This document shows, piece by piece, positions 20,885-29,403 of a stretch of 64,000 nt of DNA. The DNA comes from Ochrobactrum vermis (GTDB lineage: Bacteria > Pseudomonadota > Alphaproteobacteria > Rhizobiales > Rhizobiaceae). The notes under the pieces were generated by a model that did no database searches, had not been told where the DNA came from, and saw only the letters and a program-made list of their open reading frames with translations. Position 1 is the first letter of the stretch, and every line of letters starts with the position of its first letter. The translations under genes were made by a program, and so were the position numbers. The DNA lies in the NCBI RefSeq assembly GCF_002975205.1, contig NZ_PCOC01000001.1, positions 682,001 to 746,000 on the forward strand, in the 5' to 3' direction.

Positions 20885-21844
20885 GTGAACGCTCATGCGA
20901 GCGCGCCTGTCGGGGCTGCCCATTTTGAAACGAACCCGATGCTCGGCATCGGTCTCAAAATCGCTTCCGTTGCCGTTTTTGTCGCCATGTCCACCTTGCT
21001 GAAGGCGGCTGAAGGTGTGCCGGTCGGACAGTTGATCTTCTTCCGATCTTTCTTCGCAATCTTCGCGATACTGCTTTATCTGGCGTGGCGTGGGCAACTT
21101 TCAGGCGTGTTTCACACCCAGAACGGTTTCAGCCACTTCTGGCGCGGGCTGGTGGGCGTCTGTTCCATGTCCATGAGCTTTTTCGCCCTCACCAAGCTGC
21201 CGCTGCCTGAAGCAATCGCGATCAATTACGCTTCACCGCTGATCACCGTCTTTCTGGGCGCTGTCATCCTGCATGAAGTGGTGCGGTTTTATCGCTGGAG
21301 CGCGGTTCTCATCGGGCTTGGCGGTGTAATGGTCATCATCTGGCCACGGATGACCGTGTTCTCCGGTGGCGGCATGGGGAATGACGAGGCCATCGGCGCT
21401 CTTGCCGCTCTCGGTGCTGCGGTCACGTCCGCTGTGGCCATGATGCTTGTGCGCCGGCTCGTTCAGATGGAGCGCACATCGACCATCGTTATCTATTTTT
21501 CCATATCCGCGAGCATCATCTCCTTGGCGAGCCTTCCGTTCGGCTGGATCGTACCGAACTGGTCGCAGCTTGCCATGATGGTCGGTGCGGGCTTTGCCGG
21601 TGGTGTCGGCCAGATCCTTCTGACCGAATGCTATCGCCATGCCCCAATGTCGACGATTGCGCCCTTTGAATACTCATCGATGCTGCTGGGACTTGCCATC
21701 GGCTTTCTGCTGTTCGGCGATATTCCGACCTTTGAAATGCTGGCTGGTAGCGGCGTCGTCATGGCGGCAGGCGGTTTCATCATCTACCGCGAGCACAAGC
21801 TTTCCATCGCGCCCCACAAGGTAAACGCGCCGCAGACGCAGTAA
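20885..21844 (+). CDS. DMT-superfamily (EamA) transporter
   Basis: This inner-membrane transporter has about ten hydrophobic helices in two EamA repeats. The helix pattern and the first-repeat sequence (LPLPEAIAINYASPLITVFLGA) are typical of RhaT/RarD-like drug/metabolite exporters; the substrate is unknown. The open frame extends upstream to 20789, but the extra residues are Cys-rich and unlike the family. GTG at 20885 sits 8 bases after AAGGA and is the best start. It converges with the MFS gene, with one base between the stops. Confidence 0.85.
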   Translation: MNAHASAPVGAAHFETNPMLGIGLKIASVAVFVAMSTLLKAAEGVPVGQLIFFRSFFAIFAILLYLAWRGQLSGVFHTQNGFSHFWRGLVGVCSMSMSFFALTKLPLPEAIAINYASPLITVFLGAVILHEVVRFYRWSAVLIGLGGVMVIIWPRMTVFSGGGMGNDEAIGALAALGAAVTSAVAMMLVRRLVQMERTSTIVIYFSISASIISLASLPFGWIVPNWSQLAMMVGAGFAGGVGQILLTECYRHAPMSTIAPFEYSSMLLGLAIGFLLFGDIPTFEMLAGSGVVMAAGGFIIYREHKLSIAPHKVNAPQTQ

Positions 21845-21845
21845 G

Positions 21846-23099
21846 TTAGCTTTGACCGGGTGTGCCTTCAGCACGGGGATCGAGCTGCATGGTCTCCGGC
21901 GTGGATTGTCCGTCTGGCGTGTGGAACTTGTACTCAGTCTTCTGGTCGCTGATAGCTGGACGCTCGAAGCGGCGGATGCGCCAGAAGGCATGCAGGCCAT
22001 ATAAGCCGTAAGCGACGGCCATGGTTACGAAGAAACCCGGCGCGCCGATCAGGTCCATCAGCGGACCCGAAAGGGCGGGCCCGATGACACTGCCTACGCC
22101 GTAGATAATCAGCAATCCACCGGAAACCTTTACGAACTCGCTAGCATCCGCATAGTCGTTGGCGTGGGCGACGTTGAGGCTGTAGATCGGATAAATCACC
22201 GAGCCGAACAGAAACATCATGATGTAGAGCGCTGAGGGCGAAGTGGGGTGGAACAGTACCATCACCATCGACAAGGCAAAGCCGATCACACCGGCGATCA
22301 CCATGACATAGCGACGATCCACAAAATCTGATCCCCGACCCAGCGGATACTGAAATATCGCGCCGCCCACCATCGCGCAGGCAAGCATGGTTGCGATGCC
22401 GAAGGTGGAAAGGCCATTCATCTCGCCGTAAATGGCGGCAAGGAAGTTCCAGGTGCCTGCGACGATACCCGCAATCAACGAACCAACAGCCGCAGCCGGT
22501 GATCGTCGGTAAAGGCCCTTCAGATCGAGCGAAACCTGTGTCAGCGGATTGGGTGACTGCGCGCTTGAAAGGGCCGTCGGGAGCAGCGCGCTTGCGTAGA
22601 TGATAGCGCAGATAATGAAGAGCGTTTGGGTTCCCGGATTGCCGAAGGGTAGGATATATTGTCCGCACAGCAGACCGAGCATGGTGATGATCATGTAGAT
22701 CGAGAAGATGCGGCCGCGCGATTCATTGGTCACGCGCTCGTTCAGCCAGCTTTCGATAATCATGTAGCTGCCAGCGAGCGAAAAGCCCGCGACGCCGCGA
22801 AAGATCATCCACGCAACGGGGCTGACGACCAGGGCATGGAAAAGAAGCGCCATCGAAAGCAGTGTCGCCAGCGAGGAGAAGACGCGCACATGTCCCACGC
22901 GCCGCACCAGATGCGGCACCACAATGCAGCCGATTGTGAAGGCGAGGGAGTAGCTCGTCCCCATCCAGCCGATTGTCGTGGTCGACCAGCCTTCCATGCC
23001 ACCGCGCAGGGGCAGAAGAATACCCGCAAGGCCACCTGCAAGCAGCATAAGAAAGGTGCTTGCAAGCAAAGCGGCTATGGGCAGGAGCTGGCCAGCCAT
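21846..23099 (-). CDS. MFS transporter
   Basis: This major-facilitator protein has twelve hydrophobic helices and the loop signature RRVGHVR after helix 2. A cytoplasmic C-terminal tail of about 45 polar residues follows the last helix. The frame runs upstream to 23189, but the ATG at 23099 follows a GGAG site at 6 bases and gives the normal MFS N-terminus (MAGQLLPIAAL). The substrate cannot be predicted. The helix content resembles the YcaD/CynX-like group. Confidence 0.85.
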   Translation of the reverse strand: MAGQLLPIAALLASTFLMLLAGGLAGILLPLRGGMEGWSTTTIGWMGTSYSLAFTIGCIVVPHLVRRVGHVRVFSSLATLLSMALLFHALVVSPVAWMIFRGVAGFSLAGSYMIIESWLNERVTNESRGRIFSIYMIITMLGLLCGQYILPFGNPGTQTLFIICAIIYASALLPTALSSAQSPNPLTQVSLDLKGLYRRSPAAAVGSLIAGIVAGTWNFLAAIYGEMNGLSTFGIATMLACAMVGGAIFQYPLGRGSDFVDRRYVMVIAGVIGFALSMVMVLFHPTSPSALYIMMFLFGSVIYPIYSLNVAHANDYADASEFVKVSGGLLIIYGVGSVIGPALSGPLMDLIGAPGFFVTMAVAYGLYGLHAFWRIRRFERPAISDQKTEYKFHTPDGQSTPETMQLDPRAEGTPGQS

Positions 23100-23254
23100 G
23101 AAAAACTCCACAGTGAAATCCCATGGGGAAACTGAATTTAGGGCTACTTGTCGCCGGAAGGCGGTTTGGCAAGCGGCGAAATAGAACAAGTTTGCGGCAT
23201 GTTGTTGACGATGCCTCCTGCGCCGTATGCCGATGCCACTGAACTATCTAGATA

Positions 23255-24112
23255 TCAACTAGTCAATTCGGCCAATTTCAGCTTCACAGCGAGAAAATCA
23301 CGCCATGCAAAACGCTTTTGCGCCGGAGTGCGCAGAAGATAGGCCGGATGCAGGGTCGGCATGACGGGAATTTCGGAGCCGGAAGGTGTCCGGTGAACCT
23401 TCCAGTTGCCGCGTAGCCGCAGGATGCCTTCCGTCGCGCCGGTAAGTGCCTTGCCTGCAGGGCCACCGAGAGCCACCAGAACTTTCGGCGAGGCGAGCTC
23501 GATCTGCCTTTCGATGAAAGGCCGGCAAAGTTCCGTCTCAAGCGGCGTCGGCGTGCGGTTGCCCGGTGGACGCCACGGGATCGTATTGGCGATATAGACG
23601 CTTTCTCGCTTCAGGCCGATGGATTCAATCATGCGATTGAGAAGCTGGCCGGATTTCCCGACGAACGGTAATCCTTCCATATCCTCGTCCCGTCCCGGCG
23701 CTTCGCCGATGAACATGATGTCGGATGATGGATCGCCATCGGCGAAACACAAGTTCTTCGCCGTGAATTTCAGATTACAGCCGTCGAATGCCGCAAGCTT
23801 TTCCCGCAGTTCTTCCAGCGTTGAAGCCTGTGATGCCGCCTCGCGCGCGAGCGCAATCTGCGTCGTATCGGGAACGTCGGCTGCTGCCTGTACCGGCCTG
23901 CTGGTGGGAGCGGGTGTCGGGGCAGGGCGCGGTTGTTGCTGACGGGCGCGCTCCGGCGTATTCGGCATTTGCGCTGCAGGCTGTGAGGGGGCGGGGCGCT
24001 CAGGCTCCGCAAACCGGTCTATTGGCGTTTCGGAAAGCGGCATGTCAATGCCTGCTTCCGCGTAGAAGCGGAGCAAACCTTCAATATCCAGCGTTTCGCG
24101 ATTATCAGCCAT
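23255..24112 (-). CDS. Uracil-DNA glycosylase, family-4-like, lacking Fe-S cysteines
   Basis: This 285-residue glycosylase would remove uracil from DNA. After a Pro/Ala/Gln-rich linker (about residues 34-80) comes the catalytic domain, with motif 1 GEAPGRDED (136-144) and motif HPAYLLR (255-261). Family 4 enzymes bind a 4Fe-4S cluster with four cysteines. At the matching positions this protein has Phe109, Cys112, Trp180 and Cys196, so two ligands are missing and a cluster is unlikely. The start is supported by a GAGG site overlapping a 13-base palindrome (24122-24134, CACCTC-T-GAGGTG). Confidence 0.85.
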   Translation of the reverse strand: MADNRETLDIEGLLRFYAEAGIDMPLSETPIDRFAEPERPAPSQPAAQMPNTPERARQQQPRPAPTPAPTSRPVQAAADVPDTTQIALAREAASQASTLEELREKLAAFDGCNLKFTAKNLCFADGDPSSDIMFIGEAPGRDEDMEGLPFVGKSGQLLNRMIESIGLKRESVYIANTIPWRPPGNRTPTPLETELCRPFIERQIELASPKVLVALGGPAGKALTGATEGILRLRGNWKVHRTPSGSEIPVMPTLHPAYLLRTPAQKRFAWRDFLAVKLKLAELTS

Positions 24113-24349
24113 TAACTACCTCACCTCTGAGGTGGCGAATTTTGGAGATGAATGCAATAGCCCGGTTCAGATTTAGGGTCCGTTTCGCCGGTTAGTGACA
24201 GTTCATATCCGATTTGATGCGCACGCACGTGGAGGCTACGGCTCGGATATGGCTGGCCATCCTTCTGATATGGCCCTGATGCCTCATCAAACCAACTATT
24301 TTCAACCCCACAAGCAAAACCTCATCGCAGTTTCTTGATTGGCATAGAT

Positions 24350-24377
24350 TTGACGTTTACGTTAAGGTAAATAAAAT
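24350..24377 (+). promoter_or_regulatory. Promoter with LiuR-like operator upstream of ETF-QO
   Basis: TTGACG (24350-24355) and TAAAAT (24372-24377) are spaced 16 bases. The -35 side overlaps the imperfect palindrome TTGACGTTTACGTTAA. That sequence is close to the operator I recall for LiuR, the MerR-type regulator of branched-chain amino acid breakdown, whose acyl-CoA dehydrogenases feed electrons to ETF-QO. The site is about 230 bases before the ETF-QO start, inside a 494-base gap (24113-24606) in which I see no convincing gene. Confidence 0.4.
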
Positions 24378-24606
24378 TGAGGACGTAGGACGCCAGTTTT
24401 GGACAATTGGACGCATTTGCGACAGTCTCCAACTCTGCGACAGGGTAAGGCGGAATACGGGGAAGCGGCGGATCTTTTCGTGTATCACTAGTGCTGCGGG
24501 TCGTCAGTCCATGGATATTCGCGATTAGATCATGCACAAAAACAATTGGATGCGTCGTCTTGGCTAACCTAGTCAGAAGATGATGTTACACCGGACGGAG
24601 GGATGA

Positions 24607-26313
24607 ATGTCTGAAGCCCCAGAATATGCAAACCAGGAGCTTCCCGAACGCGAGAGCATGGAGTTCGACGTTGTGATCGTCGGTGCAGGCCCTGCGGGCC
24701 TCGCTGCGGCAATCCGTTTGAAACAGGCGAACCCCGAGCTTTCTGTTGTCGTCCTCGAAAAGGGCGGGGAAGTCGGCGCGCATATTCTTTCCGGTGCTGT
24801 CGTCGATCCGGTGGGTATCGACCAGCTTCTGCCGGGCTGGCGCGAGGAAGAGGGGCATCCGTTCAAGACGCCGGTAACTGCGGACCACTTCCTTGTGCTC
24901 GGACCTGCCGGCTCCGTGCGTCTGCCGAATTTCGCGATGCCGCCTTTGATGGGCAATCACGGCAATTACATCGTGTCTTTGGGCAATGTCTGCCGTTGGC
25001 TTGGCACCAAGGCCGAAGAGCTTGGTGTGGAAATCTATCCGGGCTTTGCTGCAGCCGAAGTGCTCTATAATGACGAGGGCGCGGTCATCGGCGTTGCCAC
25101 TGGCGATATGGGCGTCGAGCGTGACGGAACGCAAGGGCCGAACTATACGCGCGGTATGGCGTTGCACGGCAAATATACGCTGGTGGGTGAAGGCGCACGC
25201 GGGTCGCTTGCCAAGCAATTGATCGCAAAGTTCAAGCTCGACGAAGGTCGTGAACCGGCGAAATACGGTATTGGGCTCAAGGAATTGTGGCAGGTAGATC
25301 CTTCTAAGCACAAGCCGGGTCTGGTCCAGCATTCGTTCGGCTGGCCGCTCGATATGAAGACGGGCGGCGGTTCGTTCCTTTATCATCTGGAAGACAACAT
25401 GGTTGCGGTCGGCTTCGTGCTGCATCTCAATTACAAGAACCCATATCTGTCACCGTTTGATGAGTTCCAACGCTTCAAGACCCATCCTGCTATCAAGGAC
25501 GTATTCGAAGGTGGCAAGCGTTTGTCATATGGGGCCCGCGCCATCACCGAAGGCGGCTTCCAGTCAGTGCCTAAGCTTTCCTTCCCCGGAGGAGCGCTCA
25601 TCGGTTGCTCGGCCGGTCTGGTCAACGTGCCGCGCATCAAGGGCAGCCACAATGCAGTTCTGTCCGGCATTCTCGCTGCAGACAAAATCGCCGAGGCAAT
25701 TGCAACAGGCCGCGCCAATGACGAGCCGATCGAGATCGAGAACAATTGGCGTTCGAGCCTGATCGGCACGGATCTGAAGCGGGTGCGCAACGTCAAGCCG
25801 TTGTGGTCGAAGTTCGGTACGATAGCAGGTGTGGCGCTCGGCGGTCTTGATATGTGGACCAACCAGCTTTTCGGTTTCTCCATCTTCGGGACCCTGAAAC
25901 ATGGCAAGACCGATGCGCAGTCGCTCGAGTCGGCGGAGAAGCATACGAAGATAGACTATCCGAAGCCGGACGGTGTTCTGACGTTCGACCGCCTGTCGTC
26001 GGTATTTCTGTCGAACACCAATCATGACGAGAACGAGCCTGTGCATCTTCAGGTCCGCGACATGGAACTGCAGAGGACTTCAGAACATGACGTCTATGCT
26101 GGGCCATCGACACGTTACTGCCCTGCGGGCGTTTATGAATGGGTGGATGCCGATGGCAACTCCGCTGCTGATCCGCAGGCAAAGGATGTGCGGTTTGTCA
26201 TCAATGCGCAGAATTGCGTGCACTGCAAGACTTGCGACATCAAAGATCCGAACCAGAACATCAACTGGGTGCCGCCACAAGGCGGCGAAGGACCGGTTTA
26301 CGTAAACATGTAA
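24607..26313 (+). CDS. Electron transfer flavoprotein-ubiquinone oxidoreductase
   Basis: ETF-QO (568 residues) passes electrons from reduced ETF, produced by fatty-acid and amino-acid dehydrogenases, to ubiquinone at the inner membrane. The FAD-binding Rossmann motif GAGPAGLAAAIRL is near residue 26. A hydrophobic quinone-binding region follows, and the C-terminal 4Fe-4S site shows the cysteine pattern CPAG ... NCVHCKTCDIKDP. The length is normal. A bidirectional terminator follows directly. Confidence 0.95.
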   Translation: MSEAPEYANQELPERESMEFDVVIVGAGPAGLAAAIRLKQANPELSVVVLEKGGEVGAHILSGAVVDPVGIDQLLPGWREEEGHPFKTPVTADHFLVLGPAGSVRLPNFAMPPLMGNHGNYIVSLGNVCRWLGTKAEELGVEIYPGFAAAEVLYNDEGAVIGVATGDMGVERDGTQGPNYTRGMALHGKYTLVGEGARGSLAKQLIAKFKLDEGREPAKYGIGLKELWQVDPSKHKPGLVQHSFGWPLDMKTGGGSFLYHLEDNMVAVGFVLHLNYKNPYLSPFDEFQRFKTHPAIKDVFEGGKRLSYGARAITEGGFQSVPKLSFPGGALIGCSAGLVNVPRIKGSHNAVLSGILAADKIAEAIATGRANDEPIEIENNWRSSLIGTDLKRVRNVKPLWSKFGTIAGVALGGLDMWTNQLFGFSIFGTLKHGKTDAQSLESAEKHTKIDYPKPDGVLTFDRLSSVFLSNTNHDENEPVHLQVRDMELQRTSEHDVYAGPSTRYCPAGVYEWVDADGNSAADPQAKDVRFVINAQNCVHCKTCDIKDPNQNINWVPPQGGEGPVYVNM

Positions 26314-26343
26314 AAAAAAGCGCCGTAATTCGGCGCTTTTTTT
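26314..26343. terminator. Bidirectional rho-independent terminator
   Basis: A run of A is followed by GCGCCG, a TAATT loop, CGGCGC and a run of T. It starts right at the ETF-QO stop and its T-run overlaps the stop of the convergent EEP gene, so it can end transcription from both sides. Confidence 0.9.
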
Positions 26344-27355
26344 ATTGAAGCATGACGGATTGGGTTTCCGGTTCGACCTCATCCGGTCGAACGGGCGGCG
26401 GAACGGAAAAATCGAGCCGCACTGGCAGATGATCAGAGCCTGCATCTTCGCGACCCGAAACTTGAGCCCCTCCGATTTCAGGACTGACGAGAACCTGATC
26501 TATTGGCAGGCCGATATAGGGCGACAGCGAAACGGGCAGCAGGTGCGTCATCCACGTGCCGCCGATACCTGTCATGTGGCGGGTGCCAGATGCATATTCG
26601 ACACGGCGAACCGCGTTGCTCCATGGGGCTGCATTGAAATCACCGGCGATGACCCGAGGACCTTTCAGCTTTTGTAGTTCCGGTTCGATATAGCGGAGCT
26701 GATGCGGCTGCCAGCGCGGCCACGGCCAGGAAAAATGCAGTGCTGCGACGTGCACGGTTGTTCCGCCGAAGTTGATCGGCGCAATGGCCAGCAAGCCATC
26801 GCCGACGCACGCTGTTGGCGCATCTTCGCTGAATGGCCTCTTTGACAGGATACCTACCCCCCAGGTTTTGGGATCGTCAGCACAATTGAGGTGATAGGGA
26901 TAGGAGCTCTGGAGAATGGTAAGCCATTTTGTCCATTGTTCGCTGGCTTCCTCATAGGTGATCACATCTGGCCGTTCCCGCGCGATCATCTGGAGAATGC
27001 GTTTTGGCTCGGAATTGTCTTCGCGCAGGTTGATCTGGACAAGACTATACCGAGCGCCGCCTTGTTCTTTTGCTTGGGCACCTGTGGAGCCGCTCAGGAA
27101 ATCGCGCGCGGCACCCACGGTCGTGCTGAATGCCAAGATAGCAAAAAGCAGCAGCATCGCCGCCTCGCGCCGCATTTTGGTGAAAAGCAAGGGAAGGGTC
27201 AGCACCGCCAGCAAAACGGCAAGGTGGGCTCTGAAGTGCGAGAAGGAATCGAGAGCCGGATGCAGCGCTCCAAGAAATCCGAGCACGAGTGGAACTGACA
27301 GGGCGACGGCGGCCAGCAGCAACAGAAATGAAAGGTTTTCACGGCGTTTCGACAT
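26342..27355 (-). CDS. Membrane-anchored endonuclease/exonuclease/phosphatase-family protein
   Basis: The N-terminus holds about three hydrophobic helices (first 100 residues). A C-terminal EEP domain follows, with catalytic signatures (YEEASEQW for the metal-binding Glu, AGDFNAAPW, and the terminal GSDHLPV histidine). The domain would face the periplasm and hydrolyse a phosphodiester or phosphomonoester; the substrate is unknown. The open frame continues to a TTG at 27400. I chose ATG 27355 (MSKRRENLSF) because it gives a normal positively charged N-terminus before the first helix, although its ribosome site is weak. Confidence 0.8.
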   Translation of the reverse strand: MSKRRENLSFLLLLAAVALSVPLVLGFLGALHPALDSFSHFRAHLAVLLAVLTLPLLFTKMRREAAMLLLFAILAFSTTVGAARDFLSGSTGAQAKEQGGARYSLVQINLREDNSEPKRILQMIARERPDVITYEEASEQWTKWLTILQSSYPYHLNCADDPKTWGVGILSKRPFSEDAPTACVGDGLLAIAPINFGGTTVHVAALHFSWPWPRWQPHQLRYIEPELQKLKGPRVIAGDFNAAPWSNAVRRVEYASGTRHMTGIGGTWMTHLLPVSLSPYIGLPIDQVLVSPEIGGAQVSGREDAGSDHLPVRLDFSVPPPVRPDEVEPETQSVMLQ

Positions 27356-27451
27356 GAAATTGCCCATACGTGTTGATTGCGGCGCGATGATGGAGGTCAA
27401 GGCAGTAAGGCAATATGCCGGTTAGCAACAACCGGCGTTCTAAGTACTTAT

Positions 27452-27505
27452 TTTAACGCGCATCTTTTCCGAAAACCGTTTCACACTTTTCGGATGCGCT
27501 CTAAC
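27452..27505. repeat. Dispersed extragenic palindrome
   Basis: GCGCATC (27458-27464) and GATGCGC (27493-27499) enclose a segment with CCGAAAA and TTTTCGG arms and the core ACCGTTTCACACTTTT. This is the common Rhizobiales intergenic palindrome, related in its AAAGTGTGAA core to the one at 15218-15318. Confidence 0.65.
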
Positions 27506-27542
27506 ATATTACCTACTGCCTTACCGCCCTAATCCCCTAGCT

Positions 27543-29045
27543 TTACTGGAAAGCTGTCTCGTAGAAGCTGCGGAGCTTTCGGGAATGCAGCCGCTCATCC
27601 GGCATGGCCGCAATCTTTTCCATCGCGCGGATGCCGATGCGCAGATGCTGCGCTACCTGCCGCTTATAGAACTCGGTTGCCATGCCCGGCAGTTTCAATT
27701 CGCCATGCAGCGGCTTGTCGGAAACGCAGAGCAAGGTCCCGTAAGGTACCCGGAAACGGAAACCGTTGGCGGCGATGGTGGCGGATTCCATATCGAGCGC
27801 AACTGCACGCGCCTGCGAAAGGCGCTGCACCGGGCCGCGCTGGTCGCGCAGTTCCCAGTTGCGATTGTCGATCGTGGCGACGGTGCCAGTGCGCATGATG
27901 CGCTTGAGGTCATAGCCTTCCAGACCGGTGATTTCCTCGACAGCCTCTTCCAGTGCAACCTGAATTTCTGCAAGTGCTGGCAGTGGTACCCAGACGGGCA
28001 GATCGTCGTCGAGAACGTGGTCTTCACGCATATAGGCGTGTGCTAGAACGTAATCGCCAAGCTGCTGACTGTTGCGCAGGCCCGCGCAGTGGCCGAGCAT
28101 CAGCCAAGCATGTGGACGCAATACTGCAATATGGTCGGTAATGGTTTTGGCGTTGGACGGTCCCACACCGATATTGACCATTGTAATACCCGAATGGTCG
28201 GCTCGCTGCAGGTGATAAGCAGGCATCTGGGGCAGGCGAGGCAGGGGGCTGCCGCTACGCGGGCCGGTTTCGCCTGCGCGGGTGATCAGATTGCCGGGTT
28301 CTACGAACTGTTCATATCCACCGCCGCCCTCTGCCATCAGTTCGCGGGCATAAGCGCAGAACTCGTCCATATAGAACTGATAATTGGTGAACAGCACGAA
28401 GTTTTGAAAATGGGTCGGGCTTGTAGCCGTATAATGCGCTAGTCGGTGCAGCGAATAATCGACGCGCTGTGCCGTGAATGGCGCAAGCGGCATCGGTTCA
28501 CCGGGGGCAGGCTCGAAGTCGGCATTGACGATTTTGTCATCCGTTGCTGCCAGATCGGGCACATCGAACAGATCACGTAGCGGATGCGTGAAGGCATTGG
28601 CGACGGAAGCCTCGACATAGGTGCCTTCCTTGAAGGCGAAATGAATCGGGATCGGCGTCGAGGATTCCTTCACTGTTACGGTCACACCGTGGTTACGCAT
28701 CAGGAGACGAATCTGCTCGGTTAGATAATGGTCGAACAGATCCGGTCGCGTGATGTTTGCGGAGTAATCGCCGGGCGTTGAGACATGGCCAAAGGCCAAT
28801 CGCGAATCCACATGCGCAAAACTCGATGTGGACAGACAGATTTCAGGATAATAAGCGCGATAACGCTGCGGCGAAACTTCGCCGCGGGCAACTTTCTCGA
28901 ACGCATCGCGCAGGAAGGCGGTGTTGCGATCATAGAGCTTTCGCAGGGCGAAAACTGCCGCTCCCGCGTCATTAAAGACCTCCGGATCAACGGTAGGAGG
29001 CGTTTTGATCTCGGTCAGAAAAGGATGTTCGATTCGCTGTGTCAT
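27543..29045 (-). CDS. amn: AMP nucleosidase
   Basis: Amn (500 residues) splits AMP into adenine and ribose 5-phosphate and so tunes the adenylate pool in the cytoplasm. It has the N-terminal regulatory domain characteristic of Amn and a C-terminal nucleoside-phosphorylase fold, with the motif VNIGVGPSNAKTITDHIAVLR-like region and the purine-binding MESATIAANGFRFRVPYGT stretch. It is the last recognisably conserved chromosomal gene before the IS-rich region. Confidence 0.93.
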   Translation of the reverse strand: MTQRIEHPFLTEIKTPPTVDPEVFNDAGAAVFALRKLYDRNTAFLRDAFEKVARGEVSPQRYRAYYPEICLSTSSFAHVDSRLAFGHVSTPGDYSANITRPDLFDHYLTEQIRLLMRNHGVTVTVKESSTPIPIHFAFKEGTYVEASVANAFTHPLRDLFDVPDLAATDDKIVNADFEPAPGEPMPLAPFTAQRVDYSLHRLAHYTATSPTHFQNFVLFTNYQFYMDEFCAYARELMAEGGGGYEQFVEPGNLITRAGETGPRSGSPLPRLPQMPAYHLQRADHSGITMVNIGVGPSNAKTITDHIAVLRPHAWLMLGHCAGLRNSQQLGDYVLAHAYMREDHVLDDDLPVWVPLPALAEIQVALEEAVEEITGLEGYDLKRIMRTGTVATIDNRNWELRDQRGPVQRLSQARAVALDMESATIAANGFRFRVPYGTLLCVSDKPLHGELKLPGMATEFYKRQVAQHLRIGIRAMEKIAAMPDERLHSRKLRSFYETAFQ

Positions 29046-29086
29046 GACCTACTATAGCAAAGTCTATGACCATGACATGACCCAGT

Positions 29087-29251
29087 TTATGCGATGCGCT
29101 GCAGGCTCACATACAGCACGAGTCCAATGCCACTCATTTGGAAATGCTGGCCAATCTGAGTATAGGCAAAAGTAGCTGCAGGACCGGTGAAAATGGCTGT
29201 AAACAGGAAAACCCGAAAGGCAATTGCGACGACGATCCGGGTTTTTCTCAT
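29087..29251 (-). CDS. Tiny two-helix membrane protein
   Basis: This 54-residue ORF starts MRKTRIVVAIAFRVF and ends VSLQRIA. It shows two hydrophobic stretches (about residues 7-26 and 41-50). Its ATG overlaps the TGA of the gene upstream (ATGA), a strong sign of translational coupling. No family is recognised. The tight overlap and membrane-like composition on the strand of amn argue that it is real, but it could still be chance. Confidence 0.5.
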   Translation of the reverse strand: MRKTRIVVAIAFRVFLFTAIFTGPAATFAYTQIGQHFQMSGIGLVLYVSLQRIA

Positions 29252-29403
29252 GGCCGTGTTCCGGCAGGATTCTGAGCGGATGCGGCGAGGTGCCCGCTTA
29301 CTGGCTTGTCCCGATAAACGCTATATCTCTGGTTTACGAAAATGCTCGCGACAGCGGCAAGGCCAGCGATCATCAAGTAAATGATTGTAACACGCCGAAG
29401 CAT
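29248..29403 (-). CDS. Tiny single-helix membrane protein
   Basis: This 51-residue ORF starts MLRRVTIIYLMIAGL, has one membrane helix (about residues 5-23) and ends in a polar tail. It overlaps the next small ORF by four bases. The ribosome site is weak (G-rich, about 10 bases upstream); an AAGGAG lies further upstream at about 40 bases. It could be a small membrane regulator or the remnant of a larger gene. Function unknown. Confidence 0.45.
   Translation of the reverse strand: MLRRVTIIYLMIAGLAAVASIFVNQRYSVYRDKPVSGHLAASAQNPAGTRP

Noticed and set aside
24322..24537. Minus-strand ORF of 71 codons in the ETF-QO upstream gap
   Set aside because: It overlaps the likely promoter and operator and has no start signal or recognisable sequence.
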